Notes: generated from the sequence alone by a model not told the origin. 64,000 nt of DNA from Periweissella fabaria (GCF_918814575.1 NZ_CAKKNS010000001.1:334182-398181); one strand, 5' to 3'. Counted from the first letter of the stretch, positions 26,088 through 35,647 are shown. Numbers and translations are program-made.

Positions 26088-27137
26088 ATGACAACTGTAA
26101 AAACCAATACCATTAATTCAATTTTTCAAGGCCGTTCATTTTTAGCGGAAAAAGATTTTTCACCAGCTGAATTAGCATATCTAATCGATTTTGGCCTGCA
26201 TTTAAAATATTTAAAGCGTCATAATATTGCTCATCAATATTTAGCTGGCCAAAACATTGCCTTATTATTTGAAAAGCCATCCACACGGACTCGGGCAGCC
26301 TTTACGACTGCCACCGTTGAATTAGGCGCCCACCCAGAATATCTTGGTGTTAATGATATTCAGTTAGGTAGTAAAGAATCAATTGAAGATACGGCGATTG
26401 TACTGGGCCGGATGTTTGATGGGATTGAATTTCGCGGGTTTAATCAACAAACTGCTGATGAATTAGCGAAGTATAGTGGTGTACCAGTATGGAATGGTTT
26501 AACGGATGCTTGGCACCCAACGCAAATGTTGGCCGATTTTATGACTATCAAAGAAAATTTTGGTCATCTACGGGGATTGACCTTAGTCTTTATCGGGGAT
26601 GGTCGCAATAATATTGCGCAGTCATTACTCATTACCGGGTCGATGCTGGGCGTTGCTGTGCATATTATTGCACCTAAAGAACTCCAACCACCGGCTGAAA
26701 TCATTCACCTCGCTTATAAACTAGCCCAAGTAAGTAATGTCCAACCAGTTGTGACAGATAATATTGCAGTTGGTATCAAAAATGCCAATATTATTTATAC
26801 TGATGTTTGGGTTTCAATGGGTGAAACCGATTGGCAGACACGAGTCGCGTTACTCAAGCCTTATCAAGTTAATATGGATTTATTAACGGCCACGCAAACA
26901 CCGCCAGAACGGTTAATTTTTTTACATTGCCTACCAGCTTTTCATGATACGAATACGGATTACGGTGCTCAGATTAATGTTGATTATGGTATTACGGCAA
27001 TGGAAGTAACCGATGAAGTCTTTCATAGTAAGTACGCTCGTCAATGGCAACAAGCTGAAAATCGTAAACACGCCATTAAGGCTGTTATGGCAGCAACTTT
27101 AGGGTATTTGTTTATTCCCAAGGTTCCAGAGTATTAA
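26088..27137 (+). CDS. arcB: Ornithine carbamoyltransferase (catabolic), copy 2
   Basis: A 349-residue paralogue of the copy 1 enzyme with the more usual carbamoyl-phosphate motif PSTRTR, WHPTQM and [10 protein letters not shown]. All catalytic motifs are intact, so it should produce ornithine and carbamoyl phosphate from citrulline. RBS AAAGGAGGA lies 7 nt before the ATG. It follows arcA2 by 26 nt and precedes arcD2 by 17 nt. Confidence 0.96.
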   Translation: MTTVKTNTINSIFQGRSFLAEKDFSPAELAYLIDFGLHLKYLKRHNIAHQYLAGQNIALLFEKPSTRTRAAFTTATVELGAHPEYLGVNDIQLGSKESIEDTAIVLGRMFDGIEFRGFNQQTADELAKYSGVPVWNGLTDAWHPTQMLADFMTIKENFGHLRGLTLVFIGDGRNNIAQSLLITGSMLGVAVHIIAPKELQPPAEIIHLAYKLAQVSNVQPVVTDNIAVGIKNANIIYTDVWVSMGETDWQTRVALLKPYQVNMDLLTATQTPPERLIFLHCLPAFHDTNTDYGAQINVDYGITAMEVTDEVFHSKYARQWQQAENRKHAIKAVMAATLGYLFIPKVPEY

Positions 27138-27154
27138 GACAGGCGGTGAATTAG

Positions 27155-28585
27155 ATGACTAAACATATTCAAAAAATTACACTACCAGCGCTAATTGCAT
27201 TAGTGATTAGTAGTGCGATTGGGGCGGGTATTTTTGATTTACCAACGACATTTGCCAAAGTCGCTACCCCAGGGCCGGTGATGTTAGCTTGGTTCATTAC
27301 AGGCATAGGGATTCTTATGCTAGCGCTGAGCCTGAACCATTTAGTTTTAAATAAACCTGAATTAACCGGTGTTTCTGCTTATGCTCAGGCAGGATTTGGT
27401 GACTTTGCCGGGTTTATTTCCGGTTGGGGCTATTGGTTATCAGCCTGGCTGGGTAATTTTGCGTTTGCAAGTATTATGATGTCAGCATTTGGTTATTTTG
27501 TACCTAGTTTGAAATCTGGTAATAGTCTAAGTGCGATTGTGTTTGCTTCAATAATTTCATGGGGGCTAACTTTATTAGTTACGCGCGGTGTCGAATCAGC
27601 CGCCGTTATTAACACGATTGTGACCATTTGTAAGTTAATTCCATTATTTGCGTTTATTGTAGTGGCACTTCTTAGTTTTAATGCCGGAATTTTTACGGAA
27701 CATTTTTGGGTTAATTTTCAAACTAATATGCACAATCAAGCTTTGTTTACTTCAGCAACTACTAGTGGCATTATCGATCAAGTAAAAGGGTGTATTTTAT
27801 CAATGATGTGGGTCTTTGTCGGGGTTGAAGGCGCTGCGATGATGGCGGGACGAGCCCAGAGGAAAAGTGATGCGGGGCGGGCTACAATTATTGGCTTACT
27901 ATCTTTATTAATGCTCTATGTCGTCATTTCTTTGCTCCCATATGGGTATTTGACCCAAGCACAACTACTTAAATTACACCATCCGGCCTTAGTTTATTTA
28001 TTTAAAAATTTAGTCGGTGATTTTGGTGGGGCTTTTATTAGTATCGGTTTAATTATTTCAATTATGGGTTCATGGCTTTCGTGGACAATGTTACCCGTTG
28101 AAGCTACATCACTAATGGCGCACCAAAAATTATTGCCACAATGGTTTGGCAAGCTTAATGCGGCCAAAGCGCCTGCTAATTCACTTTGGTTAACACAAAT
28201 TTTAGTGCAAGGCTTTTTAATCTCGTTACTTTTTACTAAAGAAGCTTATAATTTCGCGTATTCATTATGTACAGCGGCAATTGTCGTTTGCTATGTCCTT
28301 GTTGGGGCCTATGAGCTCAAACTTGGTTATCAGCAACGGCAATTTCACATTATTATGCCGGGCTTTATCACGTGTTTGTTTGAAATTACCGCAATTGCGA
28401 TGGCGGGGTTACAGTTATTATGGCTTTGTACAATTGCTTATTTATTAGGCTTTATATTGTACATTAAAGCGAAACACGAAAATCACCAAACCATGAAGCG
28501 TTATGAATGGGTTAGTATGGGTGCGATATCTGCACTGGCTATATCGGCTATTGGAGCTTTAATTAGCGGCTTAATTTCGATTTAG
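27155..28585 (+). CDS. arcD: Arginine/ornithine antiporter, copy 2
   Basis: A 476-residue APC-family antiporter with about 12 helices, collinear with copy 1. The TM1 substrate motif is the canonical GAGIF (Gly25), unlike the GAEIF of copy 1. This copy is therefore the better candidate for the main arginine/ornithine exchanger. RBS AGGCGGTG precedes the ATG. It follows arcB2 and is followed by arcC2 after 14 nt, the same spacing as in cassette 1. Confidence 0.95.
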   Translation: MTKHIQKITLPALIALVISSAIGAGIFDLPTTFAKVATPGPVMLAWFITGIGILMLALSLNHLVLNKPELTGVSAYAQAGFGDFAGFISGWGYWLSAWLGNFAFASIMMSAFGYFVPSLKSGNSLSAIVFASIISWGLTLLVTRGVESAAVINTIVTICKLIPLFAFIVVALLSFNAGIFTEHFWVNFQTNMHNQALFTSATTSGIIDQVKGCILSMMWVFVGVEGAAMMAGRAQRKSDAGRATIIGLLSLLMLYVVISLLPYGYLTQAQLLKLHHPALVYLFKNLVGDFGGAFISIGLIISIMGSWLSWTMLPVEATSLMAHQKLLPQWFGKLNAAKAPANSLWLTQILVQGFLISLLFTKEAYNFAYSLCTAAIVVCYVLVGAYELKLGYQQRQFHIIMPGFITCLFEITAIAMAGLQLLWLCTIAYLLGFILYIKAKHENHQTMKRYEWVSMGAISALAISAIGALISGLISI

Positions 28586-28599
28586 AAAGGAGCTTTTTT

Positions 28600-29544
28600 A
28601 TGACCAAACGAATTGTTATTGCTTTGGGTGGGAATGCCATCTTGACTAAGGATGCCTCTGCAACCGCTCAGCAACTAGCGCTTATAAAAACAGCCCATCA
28701 ATTAGCGGTGCTTTTAACGGCTAATAGTGATTGGCAAATTATTATCACTCACGGTAATGGACCACAAGTCGGCAATTTACTATTACAACAACAGCGGGGG
28801 AGTAATAGTGATCTGCCGGCCATGCCACTATATACTGTTGGTGCAATGACTCAAGGAGCAATCGGCTTTTGGCTGGCCAATGCCCTCACACAAGCCTTTA
28901 TGGAACGTGGTTTAACCAATGATGTTGTTGCTTTAGTAACGCGAACTGTCGTTGATGGCCAAGACAAGGCATTTCAACACCCAACTAAACCAATCGGCCC
29001 CTTTTATTCACCAAAAATGGCCAAACATTTGCAAGCGTTACATCCTGATTGGATAATTTTAGAAGATGCTGGCCGCGGTTATCGGCGCATGGTCGCATCA
29101 CCACAACCATTAAATATTGTTGAAGCCCCTATTATCCAATCTTTGGTTGCGCAAGGGGTGACACTGGTTGCCGCTGGCGGTGGGGGAATTCCTGTTGTGC
29201 ACGCTGGTAAATCATATGCTGGCATTGATGCGGTTATTGATAAAGACTACTCGGCTGCTAAATTAGCTGAATTAGTCGACGCAGATATTTTGTTAATTTT
29301 AACCACGGTACAAAATGTGTACTTAAATTATCAAACGCCCCAACAAACCAAATTAACGCACATTAGTGTTGCGCAAGCTCAACAGTATCTGGATGCAGGC
29401 CACTTTGCGCCCGGATCAATGCAACCTAAAGTTCAAGCGGCCATGAATTTTGTCCGGCGAACTGACAAAACTGCCGTTATTACCTCACTTGATAACGTTA
29501 CTGGTTATCTGCAATCAGGACTAGGGACGATTATAACCAATTAA
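28600..29544 (+). CDS. arcC: Carbamate kinase, copy 2
   Basis: A 314-residue carbamate kinase with ALGGNAIL, ITHGNGPQVGNL, GAMTQGAIGFW and AAGGGGIPV. It is diverged from copy 1, especially in the ADP-side and surface segments (residues 20-45, 130-150), but has no missing motif. RBS AGAAAGGAG is 7 nt before the ATG. It ends cassette 2 and is followed by a terminator. Confidence 0.96.
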   Translation: MTKRIVIALGGNAILTKDASATAQQLALIKTAHQLAVLLTANSDWQIIITHGNGPQVGNLLLQQQRGSNSDLPAMPLYTVGAMTQGAIGFWLANALTQAFMERGLTNDVVALVTRTVVDGQDKAFQHPTKPIGPFYSPKMAKHLQALHPDWIILEDAGRGYRRMVASPQPLNIVEAPIIQSLVAQGVTLVAAGGGGIPVVHAGKSYAGIDAVIDKDYSAAKLAELVDADILLILTTVQNVYLNYQTPQQTKLTHISVAQAQQYLDAGHFAPGSMQPKVQAAMNFVRRTDKTAVITSLDNVTGYLQSGLGTIITN

Positions 29545-29593
29545 TTTTAAGTATTGAGTAGCATATTAATTATTTTGTCCGTACGCTACTAAT

Positions 29594-29625
29594 AGAGCCA
29601 ACCGATGCTGGTTTGGCTCATTTTT
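29594..29625 (+). terminator. Terminator after arc cassette 2
   Basis: GAGCCAACC pairs with GGTTTGGCTC (one bulge) around GATGCT, followed by TTTTT. Confidence 0.8.
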
Positions 29626-29653
29626 GATGCGTTTTAGTTAGTGTAGTAAAATT

Positions 29654-29690
29654 TTTTGTGTTTGAATCACAAAACTAAGACCGTTATAAT
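29654..29690 (+). promoter_or_regulatory. Promoter with operator-like repeat for the gene at 29722
   Basis: TTGAAT (29662-29667), 17-nt spacer, TATAAT (29685-29690). The -35 sits in the centre of the perfect inverted repeat TTTTGTG-TTTGAAT-CACAAAA (29654-29674), as expected for a repressor site. Confidence 0.6.
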
Positions 29691-29721
29691 AAGCAGTAAT
29701 TAACATAAGGCGGATAAAATA

Positions 29722-30537
29722 ATGCTTAAAATTAAAGGTTATGTGACGTTTACTTACGACGCACATATGTTAACGACTAATGAAATTCAGCAATTAGTCA
29801 AACAAGCACAAGCACAGCTCATTGCTGATGAAACACTCACAATTTCGGAGCTTAAACAATACGCTGATAAAGTAGAATTAATTATTAAGATTGATGGGTT
29901 TACTGATGCGCAACGAATGGAAGCCATCTGTGTGGACCTTAATATTGGGGATGACTACGATGATGACACGGACAATTACATGTGTGAATCATATGGCATG
30001 ATTTTCCCGAGTAAACAAATTACCGCATTACGGGCATTCACATGGGTTGAACATTATACGGCTAGCTTTGCACAGGATGAATTTCAAAAATTTGCCATTA
30101 CTAAGCAAATGGTAACTGATGAAGCGCTTATCATTGAATTCGCCGTAGAATTACCTAGCTATGTTATTAATATGGATTTATATTATTTAAGTGACCAAGA
30201 ACGTTATCAGTATTTCCGCATTGATGACCAAGCAACTTGTGATGATATTAAAGAAGTCCCTATCGAAGAATATTCAGGTACCCACCGTCTTGAGTTATCA
30301 ACGCATGAAATTATATTAGTCTTTAAGCAAGCGGTGTCCCAAGATGTGCTAACAACTTTGTTGACGAATTTTGAAAAACAAAAGTTAATGGCTAATGAAG
30401 TCATTGCATATACGTTGCCACATGAAGAACTAATTACGGAATTACCTGTAATTGTTAAAGCACTAGGGATTAATCATCAAGTCATCCAATGCATGTTTAA
30501 AGAATTACCTGAGGTTCTAACAGTCGAAGTCAACTAA
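29722..30537 (+). CDS. Unknown acidic soluble protein
   Basis: I do not recognise the family. The 271-residue protein is strongly acidic, with an Asp run (GDDYDDDTDNY) near residue 75. It has no membrane helices, no signal peptide and no obvious catalytic motif. It may be a two-lobed alpha/beta protein, as short alternating strand-like stretches recur. It has its own consensus promoter with an operator-like palindrome and forms an operon with the GNAT acetyltransferase 17 nt downstream. RBS AAGGCGG is upstream of the ATG. Confidence 0.75.
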   Translation: MLKIKGYVTFTYDAHMLTTNEIQQLVKQAQAQLIADETLTISELKQYADKVELIIKIDGFTDAQRMEAICVDLNIGDDYDDDTDNYMCESYGMIFPSKQITALRAFTWVEHYTASFAQDEFQKFAITKQMVTDEALIIEFAVELPSYVINMDLYYLSDQERYQYFRIDDQATCDDIKEVPIEEYSGTHRLELSTHEIILVFKQAVSQDVLTTLLTNFEKQKLMANEVIAYTLPHEELITELPVIVKALGINHQVIQCMFKELPEVLTVEVN

Positions 30538-30554
30538 TCTTGGAGGAGCGTTAT

Positions 30555-31097
30555 ATGTTACGAGGAACTAAAGTTTACTTAGCCAATCTTTTTGATGGGG
30601 ATGCCGAATATTTAGCTGATTGGCAATGGGATGAACAATTTTTCTTAGGGTTATCTGCGGATGTTGTTCATCCATATGGGGTTAAAGAATGGCATGAATT
30701 TTTCGGGGATGCTAACAGTAATAGTGATATCATGTTTACCATTCGACGCGTTAGTGATGATATGCTTGTCGGTTTTGCCGGTATTTCCGATATTATGGTC
30801 CGTAATCAACGTGGTGAACTTGGTATCGGGATTCCACAAGCCGGTGACCGTTCATTAGGCTATGGTCGAGAAGCATTTAACCTGCTCCTTGAATACGCTT
30901 TTGATCATTTAAATCTCCATAAAGTCACTTTAAATGTCCATGCATATAACACCGCAGCCATTAAGTTATATGAACAGGCTGGTTTTGTTCGTGAAGGTAT
31001 TAATCGTGAAGGTGTCTTTTACAAAGGTGAATGGGTTGATACATATTCATATGGTTTATTAGCCCGTGAATGGCGGCAAAAGCCTGCTGGGGATTAA
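30555..31097 (+). CDS. GNAT-family N-acetyltransferase (RimJ/SpeG-like)
   Basis: A 180-residue acetyl-CoA-dependent acetyltransferase. The acetyl-CoA loop is GDRSLGYGREA, followed by LLEYAFDHLNLHKVTLNVHAYN and IKLYEQAGFVREG, the typical motif B of RimJ/RimL/SpeG-type enzymes. The substrate (protein N-terminus, polyamine or amino-acid analogue) cannot be told. I use the ATG at 30555: GGAGGA (30542-30547) lies 7 nt upstream, while the TTG at 30540 would overlap that RBS. It is co-transcribed with the unknown protein upstream and followed by a terminator. Confidence 0.88.
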   Translation: MLRGTKVYLANLFDGDAEYLADWQWDEQFFLGLSADVVHPYGVKEWHEFFGDANSNSDIMFTIRRVSDDMLVGFAGISDIMVRNQRGELGIGIPQAGDRSLGYGREAFNLLLEYAFDHLNLHKVTLNVHAYNTAAIKLYEQAGFVREGINREGVFYKGEWVDTYSYGLLAREWRQKPAGD

Positions 31098-31169
31098 TTA
31101 AGACCCTAAATCGTTATAATCGAACGCTTGTTCTCGTGTCGTGATTTTACTGACTGTATAGCATTATCC

Positions 31170-31208
31170 ATAAAAAAAGCCATCTGCATTTGCAGACGGC
31201 TTTTTATT
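31170..31208. terminator. Bidirectional terminator between GNAT and hemolysin III genes
   Basis: AAAAAAAGCC-a-TCTGCA pairs with TGCAGA-c-GGCTTTTT, with T runs on both strands. Confidence 0.9.
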
Positions 31209-31212
31209 TAGC

Positions 31213-31857
31213 TTAAACATTAAATAATATTGAGAAATACATCAACGCTGCGCCAGCGAGGACGAAAATGTGCCACCAGACGTGGCCAAAGGGGATGCTT
31301 TTAATTGAATAAACCCCCGCACCTAAAGTGTAAGTAACACCACCGGCAAAGAGTAACCAGAAACTAAGGTGACTTAACGAATGCCATAACGTCGGCATGG
31401 CTAATAAAATCATCCAGCCCATCACGATGTAAATGGTAACTGATAGCCATAGCCAGCGACCAACAAAGAAAATTTCATAAAGAATGCCGGCAATGGTCAT
31501 GGCAAGGATTACTGACCAAATTGTCCAACCAACCCAACCGCCAATCGCTAACCAACAATAGGGGGTGTATGAACCAAAGATAACTAAGAAAATCCCTGCA
31601 TGATCAAAAATTTGGAACACCCGCTTAGCTTTCGTAAAGATTAACGAGTGAAATAACGTTGACATCAATAAGAATAAACAGACACTTGCTCCGTAAATGG
31701 CAAAGGCCGTCATTGCTAAACCGCCGCGATGTTGCATGGCTTCAAGCACTAATAAAACTACATAGCCAGCCACAGCAAGTAAAAAACCAACCCCGTGGGT
31801 CACGGCATTTAAGACCTCATATAAAATTAGATAGCGTTTAGTTTCGCGATATTGCAT
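31213..31857 (-). CDS. Hemolysin III / PAQR-family membrane protein
   Basis: A 214-residue integral membrane protein with seven hydrophobic segments. It has the conserved zinc-site histidine in LMSTLFHSLIF, the GSYTPYC motif, and the C-terminal histidines in FGHVWWHIFVL, as in YqfA and eukaryotic adiponectin-receptor homologues. The Bacillus cereus founding member is haemolytic, but in lactic acid bacteria the role is unproven and may concern lipid or membrane homeostasis. It is monocistronic and convergent with the GNAT gene. Confidence 0.9.
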   Translation of the reverse strand: MQYRETKRYLILYEVLNAVTHGVGFLLAVAGYVVLLVLEAMQHRGGLAMTAFAIYGASVCLFLLMSTLFHSLIFTKAKRVFQIFDHAGIFLVIFGSYTPYCWLAIGGWVGWTIWSVILAMTIAGILYEIFFVGRWLWLSVTIYIVMGWMILLAMPTLWHSLSHLSFWLLFAGGVTYTLGAGVYSIKSIPFGHVWWHIFVLAGAALMYFSILFNV

Positions 31858-32049
31858 ATCGTGTACCTCGAGAATTTAATTGATAAGGTTAGTATATCCA
31901 ATTCATCTAGTCTTGTAAACTACATAGCTCAAAAAAAGCTAATTTTAGTTAAATTACCAGTGGTTATCTGATACTTTCTATAGGTTATGTAAACTGTTCA
32001 TGCTATACTAGAAACTAGCTAATTATGGAACGAAATGAGGAAACGCAAG

Positions 32050-32952
32050 ATGAATGAATTAGTAGGACGCGTTATTCAAGCAAAAGTCATTGATTCAAAT
32101 GATCAATATTACTTTGTGCAAGCACAAGGAGTTACTTTTCAATTATTGAAAAGTGAAATGGAAGCCGAAGGTCAAGAACTCCACATCGGTGGTTTAATTA
32201 CTGGGTTTGCTTATGAAAATGGTCACCACCAAATGCAAATTACCCGTAACATTCCTAAGGTCCAAATCGGCCATTACGCATGGGGTGAAGTTGTTGCTCA
32301 ACGGCGTGACTTAGGGGTCTTTGTTAACGTTGGTTTACCTGACAAGGATATTGTCGTGTCATTGGATAACTTACCAACTATCCCCGCTTTATGGCCACAA
32401 AAGGGTGACAAGTTAATGGTTAGTTTGCGAGTGGATGCCAAAGGTCGCTTATGGGCACAACTTGCCGATGAGCAAATTTTTAAAGCCGTTACACTTAAAG
32501 CTAAGCAAGGCTTACAAAACATGAATGTAACTGGAACTGTTTTCCGTTTAAAAATGGTTGGGACCTTTATCTTAACCGATGACTACTACATGGGATTTGT
32601 ATTCCCTGGTGAACGAGACAAAGAACCTCGACTTGGAGAAGTTGTTAATGCTCGAGTTATTGGGGTTCGCCCTGATGGGTTACTTAATTTAAGTTTAAAG
32701 CCCCGCGCTTATGAAGCAATTGGTGAAGATGCACAAATGCTTTTAGCAATGCTAGAACATAGCAAAGATAACACTTTACCATTCTCAGATAAGAGTGACC
32801 CTAAAGAAATTAAAGATTACTTTGGGATTTCAAAAGGACAATTTAAACGTGCAGTCGGTAACTTACTTAAGCAACGTCGCATTCAACAAATTGATGGTAC
32901 TATCGTGCTAGTCCCCGCTAATACGGAGAATCCAGACGATACCACAAAGTAA
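32050..32952 (+). CDS. cvfB: CvfB-like S1-domain RNA-binding protein
   Basis: A 300-residue protein of the CvfB/YitL family: three S1-like OB domains (about residues 1-60, 65-135, 140-215) then a winged-helix C-terminus (about 225-285, YFGISKGQFKRAVGNLL). CvfB binds RNA and affects virulence-gene expression in staphylococci; here it is probably a translation or RNA-turnover factor. I prefer the ATG at 32050, with GAGG (32037-32040) 9 nt upstream, over the ATG at 32035, which lacks a convincing RBS. An extended -10 (TGCTATACT) lies about 45 nt before the start. It begins the conserved cvfB-xerD-ribT-scpAB-rluB block. Confidence 0.9.
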   Translation: MNELVGRVIQAKVIDSNDQYYFVQAQGVTFQLLKSEMEAEGQELHIGGLITGFAYENGHHQMQITRNIPKVQIGHYAWGEVVAQRRDLGVFVNVGLPDKDIVVSLDNLPTIPALWPQKGDKLMVSLRVDAKGRLWAQLADEQIFKAVTLKAKQGLQNMNVTGTVFRLKMVGTFILTDDYYMGFVFPGERDKEPRLGEVVNARVIGVRPDGLLNLSLKPRAYEAIGEDAQMLLAMLEHSKDNTLPFSDKSDPKEIKDYFGISKGQFKRAVGNLLKQRRIQQIDGTIVLVPANTENPDDTTK

Positions 32953-32961
32953 GGATGCATC

Positions 32962-33855
32962 ATGGAAGTTAATGAACTTATCGATGAATACCTACAGTAT
33001 GTCAAAGTTGAACGGGGCCTATCAGTTAATACGATTACTAGTTATCATCAAGACTTAGTTAAATTTCAAAATTACTTAGGACAACAAAAAGTAACGGATT
33101 TAACTACAATTGATAATTTCTTTATTAATCAATTTTTACAGTTTTTAACGACCCAAGGTAATGCCGAGAATACAATTATTCATTGTGTCACGTCATTACG
33201 AAAATTCTTCCAATTTCTCAAGCGGATGAATTATATTCCGGATGATCCGATGCAACAAGTGGGGATGCCTAAAAAGAAACAACATTTACCTGATATTTTA
33301 TCAGTGCAAGATGTTGAACAAATTTTATTAACCCCCGATACAAGTACCCGCTTAGGTATTCGTAATCGTGCGATGCTTGAAGTTATGTATGCTACTGGTT
33401 TACGAGTTTCAGAAATCGTCAATCTTAAGGTAGCTGACTTACACTTTGAGTTAGGTTTATTGCAAACCATCGGTAAGGGGAACAAAGAACGAATTGTCCC
33501 AATCGGGGATGTCGCAATGCAATGGGTTTTAACGTACTATCAGGATGTACGGGCTTTACAGCTAAAGGGTACTGATAATCCAATTTTATTTTTAAATGAC
33601 CACGGTCGGCAATTAACTCGCCAAGGGATTTGGAAAATTATTAAACAAATAGTTTTGCAAGCGGGGATTACCAAGGATGTTTCTCCCCATACACTGCGCC
33701 ACTCATTTGCGACCCATATATTAGAAAACGGGGCCGATTTACGGATTGTTCAAGAATTGCTTGGGCACGCTGATATTTCAACAACTCAGATTTATACCCA
33801 CATTACTAATGAACGGGCCAAACAAGTCTTCAAAAAAGCGCATCCACGGGCTTAA
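32962..33855 (+). CDS. xerD: Site-specific tyrosine recombinase XerD
   Basis: Resolves chromosome dimers at dif during division. The 297-residue protein has an N-terminal SAM-like core-binding domain (residues 1-90) and a catalytic domain with the full set: Arg148 (ATGLRVSE), Lys172 (GKGNKERIVP), His243 and Arg246 (HTLRHSFATH), His269 (LLGHADISTTQ) and nucleophile Tyr278 (IYTH). Its place between cvfB and ribT-scpA is the conserved chromosomal locus, so this is the housekeeping XerD and not a phage integrase. RBS AAGGATG precedes the ATG. Confidence 0.95.
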   Translation: MEVNELIDEYLQYVKVERGLSVNTITSYHQDLVKFQNYLGQQKVTDLTTIDNFFINQFLQFLTTQGNAENTIIHCVTSLRKFFQFLKRMNYIPDDPMQQVGMPKKKQHLPDILSVQDVEQILLTPDTSTRLGIRNRAMLEVMYATGLRVSEIVNLKVADLHFELGLLQTIGKGNKERIVPIGDVAMQWVLTYYQDVRALQLKGTDNPILFLNDHGRQLTRQGIWKIIKQIVLQAGITKDVSPHTLRHSFATHILENGADLRIVQELLGHADISTTQIYTHITNERAKQVFKKAHPRA

Positions 33856-33871
33856 TTGAAAAGGAGCAGTT

Positions 33872-34243
33872 ATGCTAGTTAAATACCGTCTTGATTATAA
33901 AAAAATTGCCTTAGGATTATTATCATATATTCCTGGCCTACGCAATTTACAGCATCTTGAAGCTGAGTTTGCTTGGTATGCCGCCTCACCTAATCGTGAA
34001 TTATTATTGTGGCGTGATAGTGATGGGCATTTTACGGCCATCGTCGGGGTTGAACATGTTTATGGTGTTTTACTCTTACGCCATATTTCGATCACCCCAG
34101 CACTACGTGACAGTGATTTGATGTTTAATGTGCTAGATGCCTTACAAACTTATAATTCAGATAAAATCCTGATGGGGACCATTGCCGGTCAAAAGATTAT
34201 TAATGCTTGGAGAAGGCACAATGAACAACGAACTCCAAATTAA
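33872..34243 (+). CDS. ribT: RibT-like GNAT-fold protein
   Basis: A 123-residue protein resembling RibT, the small GNAT-fold protein encoded at the end of the Bacillus riboflavin operon and next to scpA. Recognisable parts are the start MLVKYRLDYKKIALGLLSYI, LLWRDSDGHFTAIVGVEHV and LRHISITPALRDSDL. In Bacillus its enzymatic role is unsettled (proposed acetyltransferase). The usual acetyl-CoA loop Q/R-x-x-G-x-G/A is not clear here. RBS AAAGGAG precedes the ATG. Its end overlaps scpA by 23 nt, indicating coupled translation. Confidence 0.8.
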   Translation: MLVKYRLDYKKIALGLLSYIPGLRNLQHLEAEFAWYAASPNRELLLWRDSDGHFTAIVGVEHVYGVLLLRHISITPALRDSDLMFNVLDALQTYNSDKILMGTIAGQKIINAWRRHNEQRTPN

Positions 34244-34958
34244 GTTGACTGATTTTGAAGGTCCGCTTGATTTATTACTACATTTGATAAAAAGTTCTGA
34301 AATGGATATTTACGATATTCCAATCGTTACCATTACCGAACAATATATGGATTTTTTACATCAAGATAAATTAGCGCTCGATATTGCTGGTGAATACTTA
34401 GTGATGGCGGCAAGTTTGATGAAGATTAAATCACGTTACTTACTACCTAGTCGTCCAACGATTGATTTAGAGACGGGTGATGAGATTTATGAAGATCCTC
34501 GGCAAGGATTAGTTGATCAACTGATTGAATACCGTCGCTATCAAGAAGCTGCGCAGACCTTACGTGTGCGTGAAGAAGCCCGGCAACAACAGTTTACGCG
34601 TGCACCGGCTTTAATGCCCACCAATCTCGATGTCAACATTGTGGCACCTGGTGTTGATTTGGATGCATTACAAGCGGCCTTTAATCATATGATTAAGCGG
34701 CAACAAATTGCTAAGCCTGTCATCACAACAATTCACAAAGAAATCTATACAATTGCTGAAAAACGGCAAAGTATTAAACAACGGTTAAAGGTAAGTTCTG
34801 CGGGAATTCCTTTTATGGAACTTTTTACAGCAGATAGTAACATGGATGAATATGTAACGACATTTTTAGCAATTCTTGAAATGGCTAAATACCACGAATT
34901 ACTAATTCACCAACTTAGTATGGCCGATGAGTTAGTTATTCAACCGCGGATAAAATAA
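34221..34958 (+). CDS. scpA: Segregation and condensation protein A
   Basis: The kleisin subunit of the SMC-ScpAB condensin, which compacts and segregates the chromosome. The start region DFEGPLDLLLHLIKSSEMDI is diagnostic, followed by IAGEYLVMAASLMKIKSRYL and a C-terminal winged helix. I take the ATG at 34221 because GGAGAAGG (34209-34216) lies 4 nt upstream; the in-frame ATG at 34182 lacks an RBS and adds residues absent from the family. 245 residues. It starts within ribT and precedes scpB by 24 nt. Confidence 0.95.
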   Translation: MNNELQIKLTDFEGPLDLLLHLIKSSEMDIYDIPIVTITEQYMDFLHQDKLALDIAGEYLVMAASLMKIKSRYLLPSRPTIDLETGDEIYEDPRQGLVDQLIEYRRYQEAAQTLRVREEARQQQFTRAPALMPTNLDVNIVAPGVDLDALQAAFNHMIKRQQIAKPVITTIHKEIYTIAEKRQSIKQRLKVSSAGIPFMELFTADSNMDEYVTTFLAILEMAKYHELLIHQLSMADELVIQPRIK

Positions 34959-34982
34959 ACGATTACCGGAAAGGATTTTATT

Positions 34983-35645
34983 TTGACAAATTTAGCGCAA
35001 CTTGAAAGTTTAATTTTCGTCGCCGGTGACGAAGGAATTGAACTGGCTGAATTAGCCGTGTTAACCGGCTTTGACCGTCCCATGATTACAACAATGTTGG
35101 ACGAACTTGCCGAGAAATATCAAGCAGACAATGATTGTAGCTTTGAATTACTACAAAGTGATGAAACTTATCGCTTAGCAACCAAAGCCATCGTTGCACC
35201 CATTGTCAAACAATTTTTCGAGGCACCACTATCAACACACTTAACCCAAGCATCATTAGAAGTTTTAGCCATCATTGCTTATCGTCAACCGGTAACACGG
35301 ATTGAAATTGATGAAGTTCGTGGTGTGCAATCAAGCTCAATTATTCAAAAATTACAGTTACGAAATTTAATTACGGATGTCGGTCGTAAAAATGAACCTG
35401 GCCGGCCAATTATGTATGGTACATCAAGTTACTTCCTCGATTATTTTGGATTAGCAAATATTGATGATTTACCACCATTAGCAGCCGCTACCGCACTTGA
35501 TGATGATCAAGTGATGTCAGGTGATTTATTTCTAACTGCTTTTAACAAACGTTTGCAAACTGAGCCTAGTCCACAGGCTGATGATGATGCATATCCTATT
35601 CCATTCGCCGTCGAGATGGAATCAACACCTAACATGGAGAATTAA
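34983..35645 (+). CDS. scpB: Segregation and condensation protein B (TTG start)
   Basis: ScpB dimer of winged helices that clamps the ScpA centre in the condensin complex. The family pattern [19 protein letters not shown] starts the protein, and [22 protein letters not shown] is the second winged helix. Translation appears to start at TTG (34983): AAAGGA lies 7 nt upstream and the next Met is well inside the first domain. The 220-residue length includes a C-terminal acidic tail (about 175-220). It is followed immediately by rluB. Confidence 0.94.
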   Translation: MTNLAQLESLIFVAGDEGIELAELAVLTGFDRPMITTMLDELAEKYQADNDCSFELLQSDETYRLATKAIVAPIVKQFFEAPLSTHLTQASLEVLAIIAYRQPVTRIEIDEVRGVQSSSIIQKLQLRNLITDVGRKNEPGRPIMYGTSSYFLDYFGLANIDDLPPLAAATALDDDQVMSGDLFLTAFNKRLQTEPSPQADDDAYPIPFAVEMESTPNMEN

Positions 35646-35647
35646 TA

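Noticed and set aside
18167-29544. Arc duplication carried by a transposon
   Set aside because: No transposase, terminal inverted repeats or target-site duplications are visible at either edge or between the copies.
32962-33855. Tyrosine recombinase as a sign of a mobile element
   Set aside because: Full XerD motifs and the conserved cvfB-xerD-ribT-scpA-scpB context mark it as the housekeeping recombinase. No att repeats or phage genes are nearby.
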